Assembly: GCA_036278935.1 (NCBI GenBank)
Contig: DASUKA010000162.1
Coordinates: 1 to 35,531, forward strand
Reading direction: 5' to 3'
Source: DASSNR01 sp036278935
Lineage (GTDB): Bacteria; Gemmatimonadota; Gemmatimonadetes; Gemmatimonadales; Gemmatimonadaceae
Length of the DNA: 35,531 nt
Shown piece by piece: positions 1 through 6,837 of the stretch. Each line of letters begins with the position of its first letter. Within the stretch, counting starts at the first letter, position 1. Position numbers and translations under genes: made by a program. The notes below the pieces were generated by a model, which was not told the origin of the DNA, did no database searches, and worked only from the letters and a program-made list of their open reading frames with translations.

Positions 1-103
1 CGAAGTCGATGGTCCGATCTGGGACGATCCAGTCGATCTCGCCGTCCGGGCCGGCGAGATAGCCATCGAGGCTCGCCGCCACGCGATATCGCACGCGGCG
101 CAT
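1..103 (-). CDS. Dihydrofolate reductase-like (RibD C-terminal domain) protein, 5' fragment
   Basis: Only the first 34 codons are in the window; the gene runs off the left edge. The start ATG (positions 103-101, minus strand) opens MRRVRYRVAASLDGYLAGPD, followed by GEIDWIVPD. This is the typical first strand and substrate loop of the DHFR/RibD-C fold, in which 'ASLDGYIAGPDGxxDW' is highly conserved. These proteins are stand-alone, often uncharacterised reductases and are not necessarily folate enzymes. The start lies about 30 bases after the 3' end of an attC site, so I read this as the ORF of an integron gene cassette. Identity of the family is fairly sure; substrate is unknown. Confidence 0.75.
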   Translation of the reverse strand, partial: MRRVRYRVAASLDGYLAGPDGEIDWIVPDRTIDF

Positions 104-131
104 GCGTGAATCCTCGGTGAAGTGTGTGGCT

Positions 132-229
132 GGCTAACGCCGAGCTAACCCGCGAGCGGTACAACAAGATGCGGGCGCGAAGCGCCCGCAATCCCTAGCC
201 CGCTCGTCGGGTTCAGCGACTCGTTAGCT
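132..229 (-). mobile_element. Integron attC recombination site
   Basis: Read on the minus strand the site starts with AGCTAAC (229-223, R'') and ends with GTTAGCC (138-132, R'). Inside, the L'' arm GCTGAACCCGACGAGC pairs with the L' arm GCTCGCGGGTTAGC except for two extra bases on the L'' side. That is the arrangement of extrahelical bases in attC. Next to the R boxes are short stretches that do not pair, equivalent to the unpaired central spacer. The variable terminal part contains a perfect 8-bp hairpin (171-178 with 182-189, loop GAA). The stop codon TAA of the upstream ORF lies inside the R'' box, as in many cassettes. Length 98 bp is within the usual attC range. No integrase gene is visible. 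Confidence 0.85.
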
Positions 230-646
230 GGCAGCCGCGATGATGGTCGCGAACCACCGTTGCGGCAACTCGAACGCCTCGGCCTCGTGCGTGAACGTCG
301 TTGTCGTAAGGAACTCGCGTGTCTCGGCGGACTCCCCTTCCTCATCAGCCCAGCACGAATAGAGCTCGACTGATCCTAGGCGGTCCACGGCTGCGATGAG
401 ATACTCGCCGAGTCGGCGCACCGACTCCCGGCCAGCCGCATCTGCATCCTCGTCACCGACGCCGTAGCGGAAACCACAGCTGCACCCCTCGTGGGCGCCG
501 AGGAAGTAGACGAACGGCTTCGTGAACTGGACTCGGACCGGCTCGTCCGGCGCAGCGAGCAATTGCGCGCTGAAGGCGCCCGGTGGTTCGAGCGCGGGAA
601 TCTCCGGAAGTGGCGCATCGGCTGCAACGTAAAGAACCATGCACAT
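224..646 (-). CDS. Hypothetical cassette-encoded protein (140 aa)
   Basis: The function is not known to me. The protein starts MCMVLYVAADAPLPEIP and has a conserved-looking central block, VYFLGAHEGCSCGF, with two closely spaced Cys, then a region rich in acidic residues and VELYSCWADEEGE. There is no signal peptide or membrane segment, so it is probably cytosolic. The pattern (short N-terminal strand, 'LGAHxGCxCGF', 'VELYxCW') resembles small conserved hypothetical proteins found in scattered bacteria, which I cannot assign to a numbered family. The stop codon overlaps the attC site, and an attC-type half-site (GTTAGCT) lies 20 bases before the start. Together these define the gene as an integron cassette ORF. 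GC content and composition are like the neighbours. Confidence 0.75.
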   Translation of the reverse strand: MCMVLYVAADAPLPEIPALEPPGAFSAQLLAAPDEPVRVQFTKPFVYFLGAHEGCSCGFRYGVGDEDADAAGRESVRRLGEYLIAAVDRLGSVELYSCWADEEGESAETREFLTTTTFTHEAEAFELPQRWFATIIAAAS

Positions 647-665
647 GTTAGATCATTCTTTGTCC

Positions 666-672
666 AGCTAAC
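666..672 (-). other. attC/attI-like R' half-site (GTTAGCT)
   Basis: On the minus strand GTTAGCT lies 20 bases upstream of the 140-residue cassette ORF, where the insertion boundary of a cassette is expected. I could not find a matching R''/L'' partner within 141 bases on the far side, so this is not a complete attC. It could be the remains of an attI site or of a degraded attC. Confidence 0.4.
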
Positions 673-1067
673 TACATCTTATCTAGTCATCATATACTGC
701 GAGCGCGCGCAAAGTGCAGCGTGCGCTTGCAACCTACTCTTCCATCACCCACTCGCCCGCACGATGGAACCGTATGAGTCGCAGGCACTTGGGTGCCCGT
801 GTCCGCCAGACGGTCCGCGCGTTCGCTGCAAGGCCTTGCAGCATATGATGCGCGTAGCTCTCTTCGAGCCCAGAGGGCCGCTCAACACACCATAAGCCCA
901 CGCGCCGCGGACGAGCGCGCTCCCGCAGCACTAGCACTCCACCACCCTCGCGAAGCCGTCCCCCTCCTACCAGCCGCTTCTTCCTGTTCACGTACGGCCG
1001 CGCCCCGAAAGGACGCCAGCGGTCCCCACCGCGATGAGGTGCACGGCGCCGGCTCCCCGAGCCCGCT
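673..1067. other. Intergenic region with one hairpin and a doubtful small ORF
   Basis: No convincing gene. An imperfect stem (704-715 with 718-729, GC-rich with two G-T type mismatches) could act as a terminator for minus-strand transcription from murB. A minus-strand ORF of 85 codons (991-734, protein start MNRKKRLVGG) ends just before that stem, but its Arg-rich composition does not suggest a real protein. No integrase gene or remnant could be recognised here. Confidence 0.5.
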
Positions 1068-2018
1068 TCAGAACTCGCCCACGAAGTTGATCTCCGGCTC
1101 CAGGTGCTGGCCGCAACGCTCCTCCACCGTTCGCTGCGCGACGGCGATCAGCTCGCGCACGTCGCGCGCGGTGGCATGCCCCAGGTTCACCATGATGTTC
1201 GCGTGGATGTGGGAGATCTGCGCGTCGCCCACGCGGAATCCCTTGAGCCCGCACTGATCCACCAGCCGGCCGGCGCCCACCCCTTCGATCTTCTTGAAGA
1301 TGGAGCCCGCGCTGGGGTGGAACTGCAACCAGGGATGCCGAGCGCCGCGCCAGCTCAGGTTCTCCTGGAGGATCCGCTGCATGACTGCCTCGTCGCCCGC
1401 CGCCAGCCGGAAGGTGACGGCCAGAGCGATGTCGCCACGCGTGTGCAGGATGCTCGTGTCGTAGCCGAACTGCATGTAGTCCGGACCCACCGTCCGCCGC
1501 GCACCCTCCTCGGTGAGGAGCTCGCACGACTGGACGACGTCGGCAATGAACATCGTGCGATCGCGCTCGGGCGCGGGGGAGAGAAAGTGCAGGTTCTGCC
1601 AGACGGCGCCCCCCACGGTGCTCGGGATCCCCACGTAGTGCTCGAGCCCCGACCAGCCGCGGCGCACGGCTTCGGGAATCAGCTCTCCCACCACCGAGCC
1701 GCTCTCGGCGTGGAGCCGCCCGTCATCGGAGAAGTGCCAGTGCCGGGCGACGTTGCGGACGACGAGCCCTCGAAAGCCCTTGTCGCCGATCAGGATGTTG
1801 GCGCCAAGCCCAAGCACGAAGTGTGGGATGTCCAGCGCCCGCGCGGCGCAGACGGCGCGCGCCAGATCATCGGCCGACGTCGCCTCGTAGAAGAGATCCG
1901 CCGGACCGCCGATCCTGAACGTCGTGTACGGCGCCAGCACGTGCGAACGCTCCAGACGCGCGGCATCCAGCCGGCGCGCAAGCGCGTCGGCGGTGGTGGG
2001 GGAGAGGGCGGGAGGCAT
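1068..2018 (-). CDS. murB: UDP-N-acetylmuramate dehydrogenase MurB
   Basis: MurB reduces UDP-GlcNAc-enolpyruvate to UDP-MurNAc with NADPH and FAD, a cytosolic step of peptidoglycan synthesis. The protein has 316 residues. FAD-domain motifs are visible: YTTFRIGGPADLF (31-43), GLGANILIGDKGFRG (70-84) and GIPSTVGGA (130-138). The C-terminal substrate domain has the catalytic Ser in HPSAGSIFKK (S239) and the Glu in LEPEINFVG (E309). The loop after GIPSTVGGA is unusual: WQNLHFLSPAPERDRTMF replaces the more common 'MNAGA' type sequence. I chose ATG at 2018 because the reading frame upstream is Arg-rich, overlaps hisA and has no family similarity. It follows hisA by 70 bases on the same strand. Confidence 0.93.
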   Translation of the reverse strand: MPPALSPTTADALARRLDAARLERSHVLAPYTTFRIGGPADLFYEATSADDLARAVCAARALDIPHFVLGLGANILIGDKGFRGLVVRNVARHWHFSDDGRLHAESGSVVGELIPEAVRRGWSGLEHYVGIPSTVGGAVWQNLHFLSPAPERDRTMFIADVVQSCELLTEEGARRTVGPDYMQFGYDTSILHTRGDIALAVTFRLAAGDEAVMQRILQENLSWRGARHPWLQFHPSAGSIFKKIEGVGAGRLVDQCGLKGFRVGDAQISHIHANIMVNLGHATARDVRELIAVAQRTVEERCGQHLEPEINFVGEF

Positions 2019-2088
2019 GGTGACGAAAGAAACAGCACGAGCGAGAGGGATGCCAGCACCGGCACCCCCTGCGATGCCTGCGCGTCGA

Positions 2089-2802
2089 TTACTCCGCGAA
2101 CTCCTCGGCCACCGCCGCGACGTCGAGGGCACCGGTGTAGAGCGCCATCCCGATGATCACACCGGAGACGCCGCGCTCCTCGAGCGCGCGCAGATCATTC
2201 ATGGTGGACACCCCTCCCGACGCGAGCACCGGATGCTCTGACGATTCGGCTGCGTCCTCCATGAGCGGAAGATCGGTGCCGGAGAGCTGGCCATCACGAT
2301 GCACGGCGGTCACGAGGACGCCGGCGAGCGGGAGCGCGTTCAACTCCTCGATCACATCGAGCGCGAAGCGGGGGAGCGTGCGGTTCCACCCGCGGGTAAC
2401 GACGCGCCGGTCGCGCACATCGCAGGCGACGATGAGCTGCGAGGGAAAGAGGGAGGCCATCTCCTCCAGCCAGAGGGGCTCCTCGAGCGCGCGCGTGCCC
2501 ACCATCACCTGCTCCGCGCCCTCGCTCAACAGCCACTCGATGTCGTCGCCGCTCCGAACGCCGCCCCCGGCCTGCACGTCCGCTTCGCCGTACGTGAGGA
2601 TCTCACGCACGAGCTCGGCGTTGCTGCCGTGTCCAGTCGCGGCGTCCAGGTCCACCAGATGCAGCCGGCGAAAGCCGAGCTGTGCCCAGCCGCGGGCGAC
2701 GCCAAGAGGATCCGCGAAGTGCAACCGCTCGTGATCGTATGAGCCGCCCGCGAGCTGCACGCACGCGTGGTCACGCAGGTCGACGGCGGGAATGGCGATC
2801 AC
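2089..2802 (-). CDS. hisA: Phosphoribosylformimino-AICAR ribotide isomerase HisA
   Basis: This (beta-alpha)8-barrel enzyme performs the Amadori isomerisation of ProFAR to PRFAR in histidine synthesis. The N-terminal strand AIPAVDLRDHACVQL carries the first catalytic Asp; the second is in the strand VACDVRD. The phosphate-binding ends are visible as QAGGGVRSGDDI and LASGGVSTMNDL, the two half-barrel repeats of the HisA/HisF family. I favour the GTG at 2802 (237 residues, usual length about 240). The same frame extends to 2886, but that would add a 28-residue Arg-rich extension overlapping the upstream regulator gene. It stands 25 bases after that regulator and before murB. No other his gene is in the window, so the histidine genes are not clustered here. 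Confidence 0.9.
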   Translation of the reverse strand: MIAIPAVDLRDHACVQLAGGSYDHERLHFADPLGVARGWAQLGFRRLHLVDLDAATGHGSNAELVREILTYGEADVQAGGGVRSGDDIEWLLSEGAEQVMVGTRALEEPLWLEEMASLFPSQLIVACDVRDRRVVTRGWNRTLPRFALDVIEELNALPLAGVLVTAVHRDGQLSGTDLPLMEDAAESSEHPVLASGGVSTMNDLRALEERGVSGVIIGMALYTGALDVAAVAEEFAE

Positions 2803-2827
2803 GTGCGGCTCTCGAGGCGGGTAGACG

Positions 2828-3481
2828 CTACCGGTCCGTGGATCGCGCCGTGTTGTGAATCTCGAAGCAGCACCGCGGGCGATCACTGTGCTCGCAGTGT
2901 TGCTGCACCGGCGCGCCGACGAGCTCGGCGACGAGCGCTTCGACCGCCCGGCAGACCTCCGGATGGTTGCGCACGGTGGAGCTCACCGGGCAGCTCGCAC
3001 CGCGAATGGTGAGGGTGCCGTCGTGCTCCTCGAGTTGCGCGATGCCGCCGAGCTCTCCGAGCACCCGAGTGGCGCCCTCGGCGCGCGCGCGGGTATCGCC
3101 GGCCGGGATGGCGCGTGCGGCGGCCAGTCGCTGTCCGACGGCCTGCATGACCGAGTCCACCTGGTCGGGGGACATGTGCTCGGTCAGGACGTCGAGGAGC
3201 TGATCGAGCACTGGCGCATAGGCGTGGGAGAAGAGCGGCTCGACGTCTGGCGCGATGCGATAGCGGTATGCGGGCTTGCCGACGGCGCCGGTGGGCTCGG
3301 CAGTGCGCTGCTCGATGATGCCATCCCGTTCCAGCGTGGCCAGGTGGACACGCACGGCGTTGTTGGTGAGGCCGAGTGCCCTGGCGAGTTGATCCACGGT
3401 CGCGCCGGAGCGACGCAGGAGGTGAATGATCCGCCCACGCGTACTTTCGTAAAACTTTTCGCTCCAACGTGTTACTGGCAT
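2828..3481 (-). CDS. SufR-like winged-helix regulator with C-terminal Cys cluster
   Basis: A 217-residue transcriptional regulator. The winged-helix part spans residues 10-75: STRGRIIHLLRRSGATVDQL, then LGLTNNAVRVHLATLERDGI as recognition helix region, then the wing with GKPAYRY. The C-terminal domain holds C164 (GASCP), C177 (PEVCRAV), C196 and C204/C205 (HCEHSDRPRCCF). This layout matches the SufR type of DeoR/ArsR-like repressors that bind an Fe-S cluster, so redox or iron sensing is likely, though the target is unknown. ATG at 3481 is preceded by AGGAGAG at good distance. It is divergent from the DUF4142 gene, with promoters in the shared 150-base gap, so autoregulation or control of that gene is plausible. 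Confidence 0.82.
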   Translation of the reverse strand: MPVTRWSEKFYESTRGRIIHLLRRSGATVDQLARALGLTNNAVRVHLATLERDGIIEQRTAEPTGAVGKPAYRYRIAPDVEPLFSHAYAPVLDQLLDVLTEHMSPDQVDSVMQAVGQRLAAARAIPAGDTRARAEGATRVLGELGGIAQLEEHDGTLTIRGASCPVSSTVRNHPEVCRAVEALVAELVGAPVQQHCEHSDRPRCCFEIHNTARSTDR

Positions 3482-3532
3482 CGCTCGCTCTCCTGGGGTC
3501 GCCTGAACTTAGCATGTGGATCGGCAAAGGAC

Positions 3533-3578
3533 AATATAACTAATAAACCATTGACTTTCTGGTGTTCGCGGATATACT
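3533..3578 (+). promoter_or_regulatory. Divergent promoter region
   Basis: Plus strand: TTGACT (3551-3556), 16-base spacer, TATACT (3573-3578), close to the sigma-70 consensus and about 55 bases upstream of the DUF4142 start. Minus strand: a TATATT -10 box (3538-3533) points to the SufR-like regulator; its -35 is unclear. The area is distinctly AT-rich compared with its surroundings. Confidence 0.7.
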
Positions 3579-3634
3579 ACCGCGTCACACACCAATTCCG
3601 GTGCGCCATCTCACGACGATTGAGGGAGGTACCC

Positions 3635-4216
3635 ATGATCCGGATTCTTCTTCCGCTGGCTGCTGCTTCGCTGTTCACCGCCACTTCCGTGAGCCCGGGG
3701 GCGAGCACGCCGATCCAGCCTGTGGCGCCGCACCCCGTTCCGGCCATCCTCTCGCATTCGAATGCTCCCGCGCTGGACGACGCGACGATCGTCGCAATCT
3801 TCGACGCAGCCAACACGGCCGATATCGAGACGGGCGACCTGGCCGCCAAGAAGGGGTCGACCAAGGAGGTGCGCGATATGGGGCATATGTTTGCCACCGC
3901 GCACCGTGCCGTGCGCCAGAAGGGACGCGATCTGGCCAAGAAGCTCGGTATCACGCCCACCCCGCCGGCCAACGACAACAGCGCCGCGATGCAGGCGAAG
4001 GTGATGGCGAATCTGCGCTCCAAGTCGGGCCCCGCCTTCGATCGCGCCTATCTGCAGCACGAGGTCGACTTCCACCAGGCCGTGATCAAGGCGGTGACCA
4101 CCACTCTCCTGCCCGCCATTCAGAATCCCGAACTGAAGAAGTTCGTGGAGGGCGTCGCCCCCGCCTTCCAGGCGCACCTGCAGAAGGCCCAGAAACTGCT
4201 GAGTGAACAGAAGTAA
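3635..4216 (+). CDS. Exported DUF4142 protein
   Basis: A 193-residue protein of the DUF4142 family, which folds like a ferritin-type helical bundle; the biochemical role is not known. Residues 1-24 are a Sec signal peptide (MIRILLPLAAASLFTATS), followed by a Pro-rich linker. The family region runs from about residue 48 (DDATIVAIFDAANTADIETG) to the end, with EVRDMGHMFATAHRAV and FDRAYLQHEVDFHQAVI as its best conserved helices. The start is well supported: GAGGGAGGT ends 4 bases before the ATG at 3635. A much longer frame open upstream is an artefact running antisense to the regulator. It has its own strong promoter and probably acts in the periplasm. Confidence 0.88.
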   Translation: MIRILLPLAAASLFTATSVSPGASTPIQPVAPHPVPAILSHSNAPALDDATIVAIFDAANTADIETGDLAAKKGSTKEVRDMGHMFATAHRAVRQKGRDLAKKLGITPTPPANDNSAAMQAKVMANLRSKSGPAFDRAYLQHEVDFHQAVIKAVTTTLLPAIQNPELKKFVEGVAPAFQAHLQKAQKLLSEQK

Positions 4217-4240
4217 GTGAGGATGGAAGAGATGGGGGAT

Positions 4241-4346
4241 GGGGTTGTGAGTTATGCGTTATGAGGTGTGAGTTTTGGTGATGAGCCATCGTGCTCGGGG
4301 CCGTTTCGCTCATAACCCACAACTCTTTACTCACAACTCACGCCCC
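4241..4346. repeat. Low-complexity inverted repeat of GTTATGAGT-type words
   Basis: The left arm (about 4241-4276) is built from words such as GTTGTGAGTTATG and GTTATGAGG. The right arm (about 4310-4346) is built from their complements, CATAACCCACAACTC and ACTCACAACTCAC. The arms can fold into a long imperfect hairpin downstream of the DUF4142 gene and upstream of the Rieske gene, so it may end transcription. It looks like the same class of element as the polypurine repeats near mscL, but with a different word. Confidence 0.65.
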
Positions 4347-4412
4347 CTTCCGCTGCACGTCTTTCCCGGCGATCATCCCGGCGGACGTCTCGCACGCAAT
4401 CAGGAGCGCATC

Positions 4413-5975
4413 ATGGGCGGAGGAGAGCAGCAACTCACGGGGCCGGATTTCCGGCAGGGCATTCCACTCTCGGATATCGCCGACGGAGCCATGGTACTCG
4501 GGCATGCCGACGGCGAGCCCGTGGTGCTGGCGCGGCAGGGCACGGAGTTGTTCGCGGTGGGCGGCACTTGCACACACTACGGCGGCCCGCTCGCCGAGGG
4601 GCTGATGGTCGGCGAGACGGTGCACTGTCCGTGGCACCACGCCTGCTTCAGCCTGCGCACGGGCGAGGCGTTGCACGCTCCGGCGCTCAACCCGATCCCC
4701 TGCTGGCGGGTGGAGCAGCAGGGCGACACGGTGCGCGTGACCGAAAAGACCGAGCATGCCCCGCTCGATCAGGGAAGCGGCGGCACGCACGCGGCCGCGA
4801 ATGCCCGTGGCGCTGTGGTCATCGTGGGCGCGGGAGCGGCCGGCTGCGCAGCCGCCGAGATGCTGCGGCGCATGGGGTATGGCGGAACCATCACCATGCT
4901 GGACGCCGACGAGCCTGCACCGTACGACCGTCCGAATCTCTCCAAGGACTACCTGGCCGGAAACGCGCCGGAAGAGTGGATCCCCATCCGGCCGCCCGAC
5001 TTCTACGACGAGCACGGCATCACGTATCCCCGCGGCGCGCGGGTGGCATCCATCGACACTGCCGGAAAGCGCGTCGTGATGAAGGATGGCAGCGCGCATC
5101 GCTTCGACACCCTGCTGCTCGCCACCGGCTCGGAGCCGGTGCGTCTCTCCATTCCCGGCGCCGACAAGCCGCATGTCCATTATCTGCGTACGCTCGCCGA
5201 CAGCCGCGCGATCATCGCGGCGGCCGGCTCCGCCACGCGCGCGGTGGTGATCGGCGCGAGCTTCATCGGCCTCGAGGTGGCGGCATCGCTGCGCGCACGG
5301 TCGCTCGAGGTGCACGTCGTCGCTCCGGATCAGATTCCCTTCGCCCGCATCCTCGGCGACGACATGGGTCGCTTCATCCGGTCACTGCACGAGGAGCGCG
5401 GGGTCGTCTTCCATCTGGAGCAAACTGCCACGCGCATCGATGATGACGCCGTGACGCTCGCGAACGGCGAGACGATCGCGGCGGATCTCGTCGTGATTGG
5501 TATCGGCGTGCTGCCGCGTATCGCGCTCGCCGAAGCCGCGGGCGTGGCGCTCGACCGCGGCGTGCAGGTGAACGAGTATCTGGAAACGAGCATACCGGGC
5601 ATCTATGCCGCGGGCGACATCGCCCGCTGGCCCTATGCGCCAACGGGGGAGCGCATTCGCGTGGAGCATTGGGTGGTGGCGGAGCGGCAGGGGCAGACGG
5701 CGGCGCGCAACATGGCTGGTGTGCCAAAGCCGTTCGACGCGATCCCCTTCTTCTGGAGTCAGCACTACGACGTGGCTATCTCCTACGTGGGCCACGCCGA
5801 GCGCTGGGATCGGATCGACATCGACGGCAGCATCGATGCGCGCGACTGTATGCTTACCTTTCGCCGTGGCGACGAGACGCTGGCGGTCGCCACGATCTTC
5901 CGGGATCACGAGAGTCTGGAAGCGGAAGCGGCGATGGAGCGCATCGCGGCGAAACGGCGATCGCACGGCACGTGA
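4413..5975 (+). CDS. Rieske [2Fe-2S] / FAD-dependent NAD(P)H oxidoreductase
   Basis: A 520-residue flavoprotein with an N-terminal Rieske domain, similar in layout to AIFM3-type and ferredoxin-reductase-type enzymes. The Rieske ligands are C53-T-H55 and C72-P-W-H75. The FAD Rossmann motif is VIVGAGAAGCAAAEM (about 136-150). The NAD(P) Rossmann motif is VVIGASFIGLEVAA (about 278-291). The second FAD motif is GIYAAGDIA. It presumably passes electrons between NAD(P)H, FAD and the cluster; the partner is unknown. ATG at 4413 has CAGGAG 6 bases upstream. The frame is open further upstream, but that part lies in the repeat and has no domain similarity. There is no signal peptide, so it is cytosolic. 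Confidence 0.9.
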   Translation: MGGGEQQLTGPDFRQGIPLSDIADGAMVLGHADGEPVVLARQGTELFAVGGTCTHYGGPLAEGLMVGETVHCPWHHACFSLRTGEALHAPALNPIPCWRVEQQGDTVRVTEKTEHAPLDQGSGGTHAAANARGAVVIVGAGAAGCAAAEMLRRMGYGGTITMLDADEPAPYDRPNLSKDYLAGNAPEEWIPIRPPDFYDEHGITYPRGARVASIDTAGKRVVMKDGSAHRFDTLLLATGSEPVRLSIPGADKPHVHYLRTLADSRAIIAAAGSATRAVVIGASFIGLEVAASLRARSLEVHVVAPDQIPFARILGDDMGRFIRSLHEERGVVFHLEQTATRIDDDAVTLANGETIAADLVVIGIGVLPRIALAEAAGVALDRGVQVNEYLETSIPGIYAAGDIARWPYAPTGERIRVEHWVVAERQGQTAARNMAGVPKPFDAIPFFWSQHYDVAISYVGHAERWDRIDIDGSIDARDCMLTFRRGDETLAVATIFRDHESLEAEAAMERIAAKRRSHGT

Positions 5976-6132
5976 ATCGCATGTGTTGGCAACTGGTGCG
6001 CGCACGATCCAACGCGCGTGCCATGCGCCGCGCCTTTCGCGGCCACGTCATCATGCGTACATTCCCCACGCTCCGCGGCATTGCGGGGATGTCTACTTAA
6101 GAAATTCGCACGGCACTGGAGGCCTCTAAGAA

Positions 6133-6636
6133 ATGCGGGTAACCGGACGAGTGCTCCTCGCGAGCGCGTTTGTCCTCGGCGCATGCGCCGGTGGAGAGAA
6201 GAATCAGGCGGCAGACACGACGGCCATGGCGGCCCCCGCTGCGGCAGGCTCGAGCGCGGCAGGTGCTGCCGGCGCGGTGGCAGCCGCTCCCGTCACGGGG
6301 AAGACCGATACCGTGAAGATGGTCATGAACAATGAATCGAAGGCGAGCTTCGATCCGCAGAACATCACCGTCCATCCAGGTGATGCGATCACGTGGGTGG
6401 TGGTCTCGGGGTCGCCGCACAACGTCGTGTTCGACAGCGTGAAGGCGCCGGATGCGGTCAAGGCGCAGCTCGCCGCCAACATGCCGGATGCGATTCAGCC
6501 GCTGTCGGGCAAGTTCCTCATGGCGCCCGGCGAGAGCTACACGATGTCGTTCGGCAAGATTCCGCCGGGCAAGTATTACTACTACTGCCTGCCGCACGAC
6601 ATGATCGGGATGAACGGCACGGTGACGGTGCAGTAG
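6133..6636 (+). CDS. Cupredoxin (plastocyanin-like) lipoprotein
   Basis: A 167-residue type 1 copper protein. The lipoprotein signal ends in LGA-C18, followed by an Ala/Gly-rich linker to about residue 55 that would tether the domain to a membrane. The cupredoxin fold covers residues 58-167. The copper ligands are H96 (GSPHNVVF), C152, H155 and M160 (YYYCLPHDMIGMNG). This is the full His-Cys-His-Met set, so the protein should bind copper and carry electrons. GGAGG (6118-6122) precedes the ATG at 6133. A perfect terminator hairpin follows. The gene stands alone between the Rieske/FAD protein and the metalloprotease; a link to the former is possible but not shown. Confidence 0.9.
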   Translation: MRVTGRVLLASAFVLGACAGGEKNQAADTTAMAAPAAAGSSAAGAAGAVAAAPVTGKTDTVKMVMNNESKASFDPQNITVHPGDAITWVVVSGSPHNVVFDSVKAPDAVKAQLAANMPDAIQPLSGKFLMAPGESYTMSFGKIPPGKYYYYCLPHDMIGMNGTVTVQ

Positions 6637-6659
6637 CCGCTGAGGCGGCACCGTGACAC

Positions 6660-6696
6660 GCGAGGGGCGGGCGCTCAGTCAGCGCCCGCCCCTCGC
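6660..6696 (+). terminator. Perfect 16-bp terminator hairpin
   Basis: Arms 6660-6675 and 6681-6696 are exact reverse complements, all G/C-rich, with loop CAGTC. There is no T-run after the stem, as is usual in GC-rich phyla. It ends the cupredoxin transcript. Confidence 0.8.
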
Positions 6697-6837
6697 GCAT
6701 CGGAGCGCAGCGCGACCGGGCACTGGAGTGAGACCCCGCGGGATGCTTGCGCCCTCCGGCCGCGCGCGAGATACTCGTTCCTCGCCCATCGTCCGCGCTG
6801 CCGCTCGTTCTCTTCTTCATCTCCGGCCCCGCCCTCC

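Noticed and set aside
666..810. A second complete attC site upstream of the 140-residue cassette ORF
   Set aside because: Only the R' box is found; no R''/L'' partner within attC length.
734..991. 85-codon minus ORF between murB and the cassette
   Set aside because: No ribosome-binding site, unnatural composition, no family; described only in the gap entry.
1104..2156. 350-codon plus-strand ORF opposite murB
   Set aside because: Shadow frame; murB motifs are on the other strand.
2803..2886. Longer HisA with 28 more residues
   Set aside because: The extension is Arg-rich, overlaps the regulator gene and goes beyond the normal start of the HisA barrel.
4338..5315. 325-codon minus-strand ORF opposite the Rieske/FAD gene
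   Set aside because: No motif, Arg/His/Ala-rich; the plus frame has all Rieske and FAD motifs.
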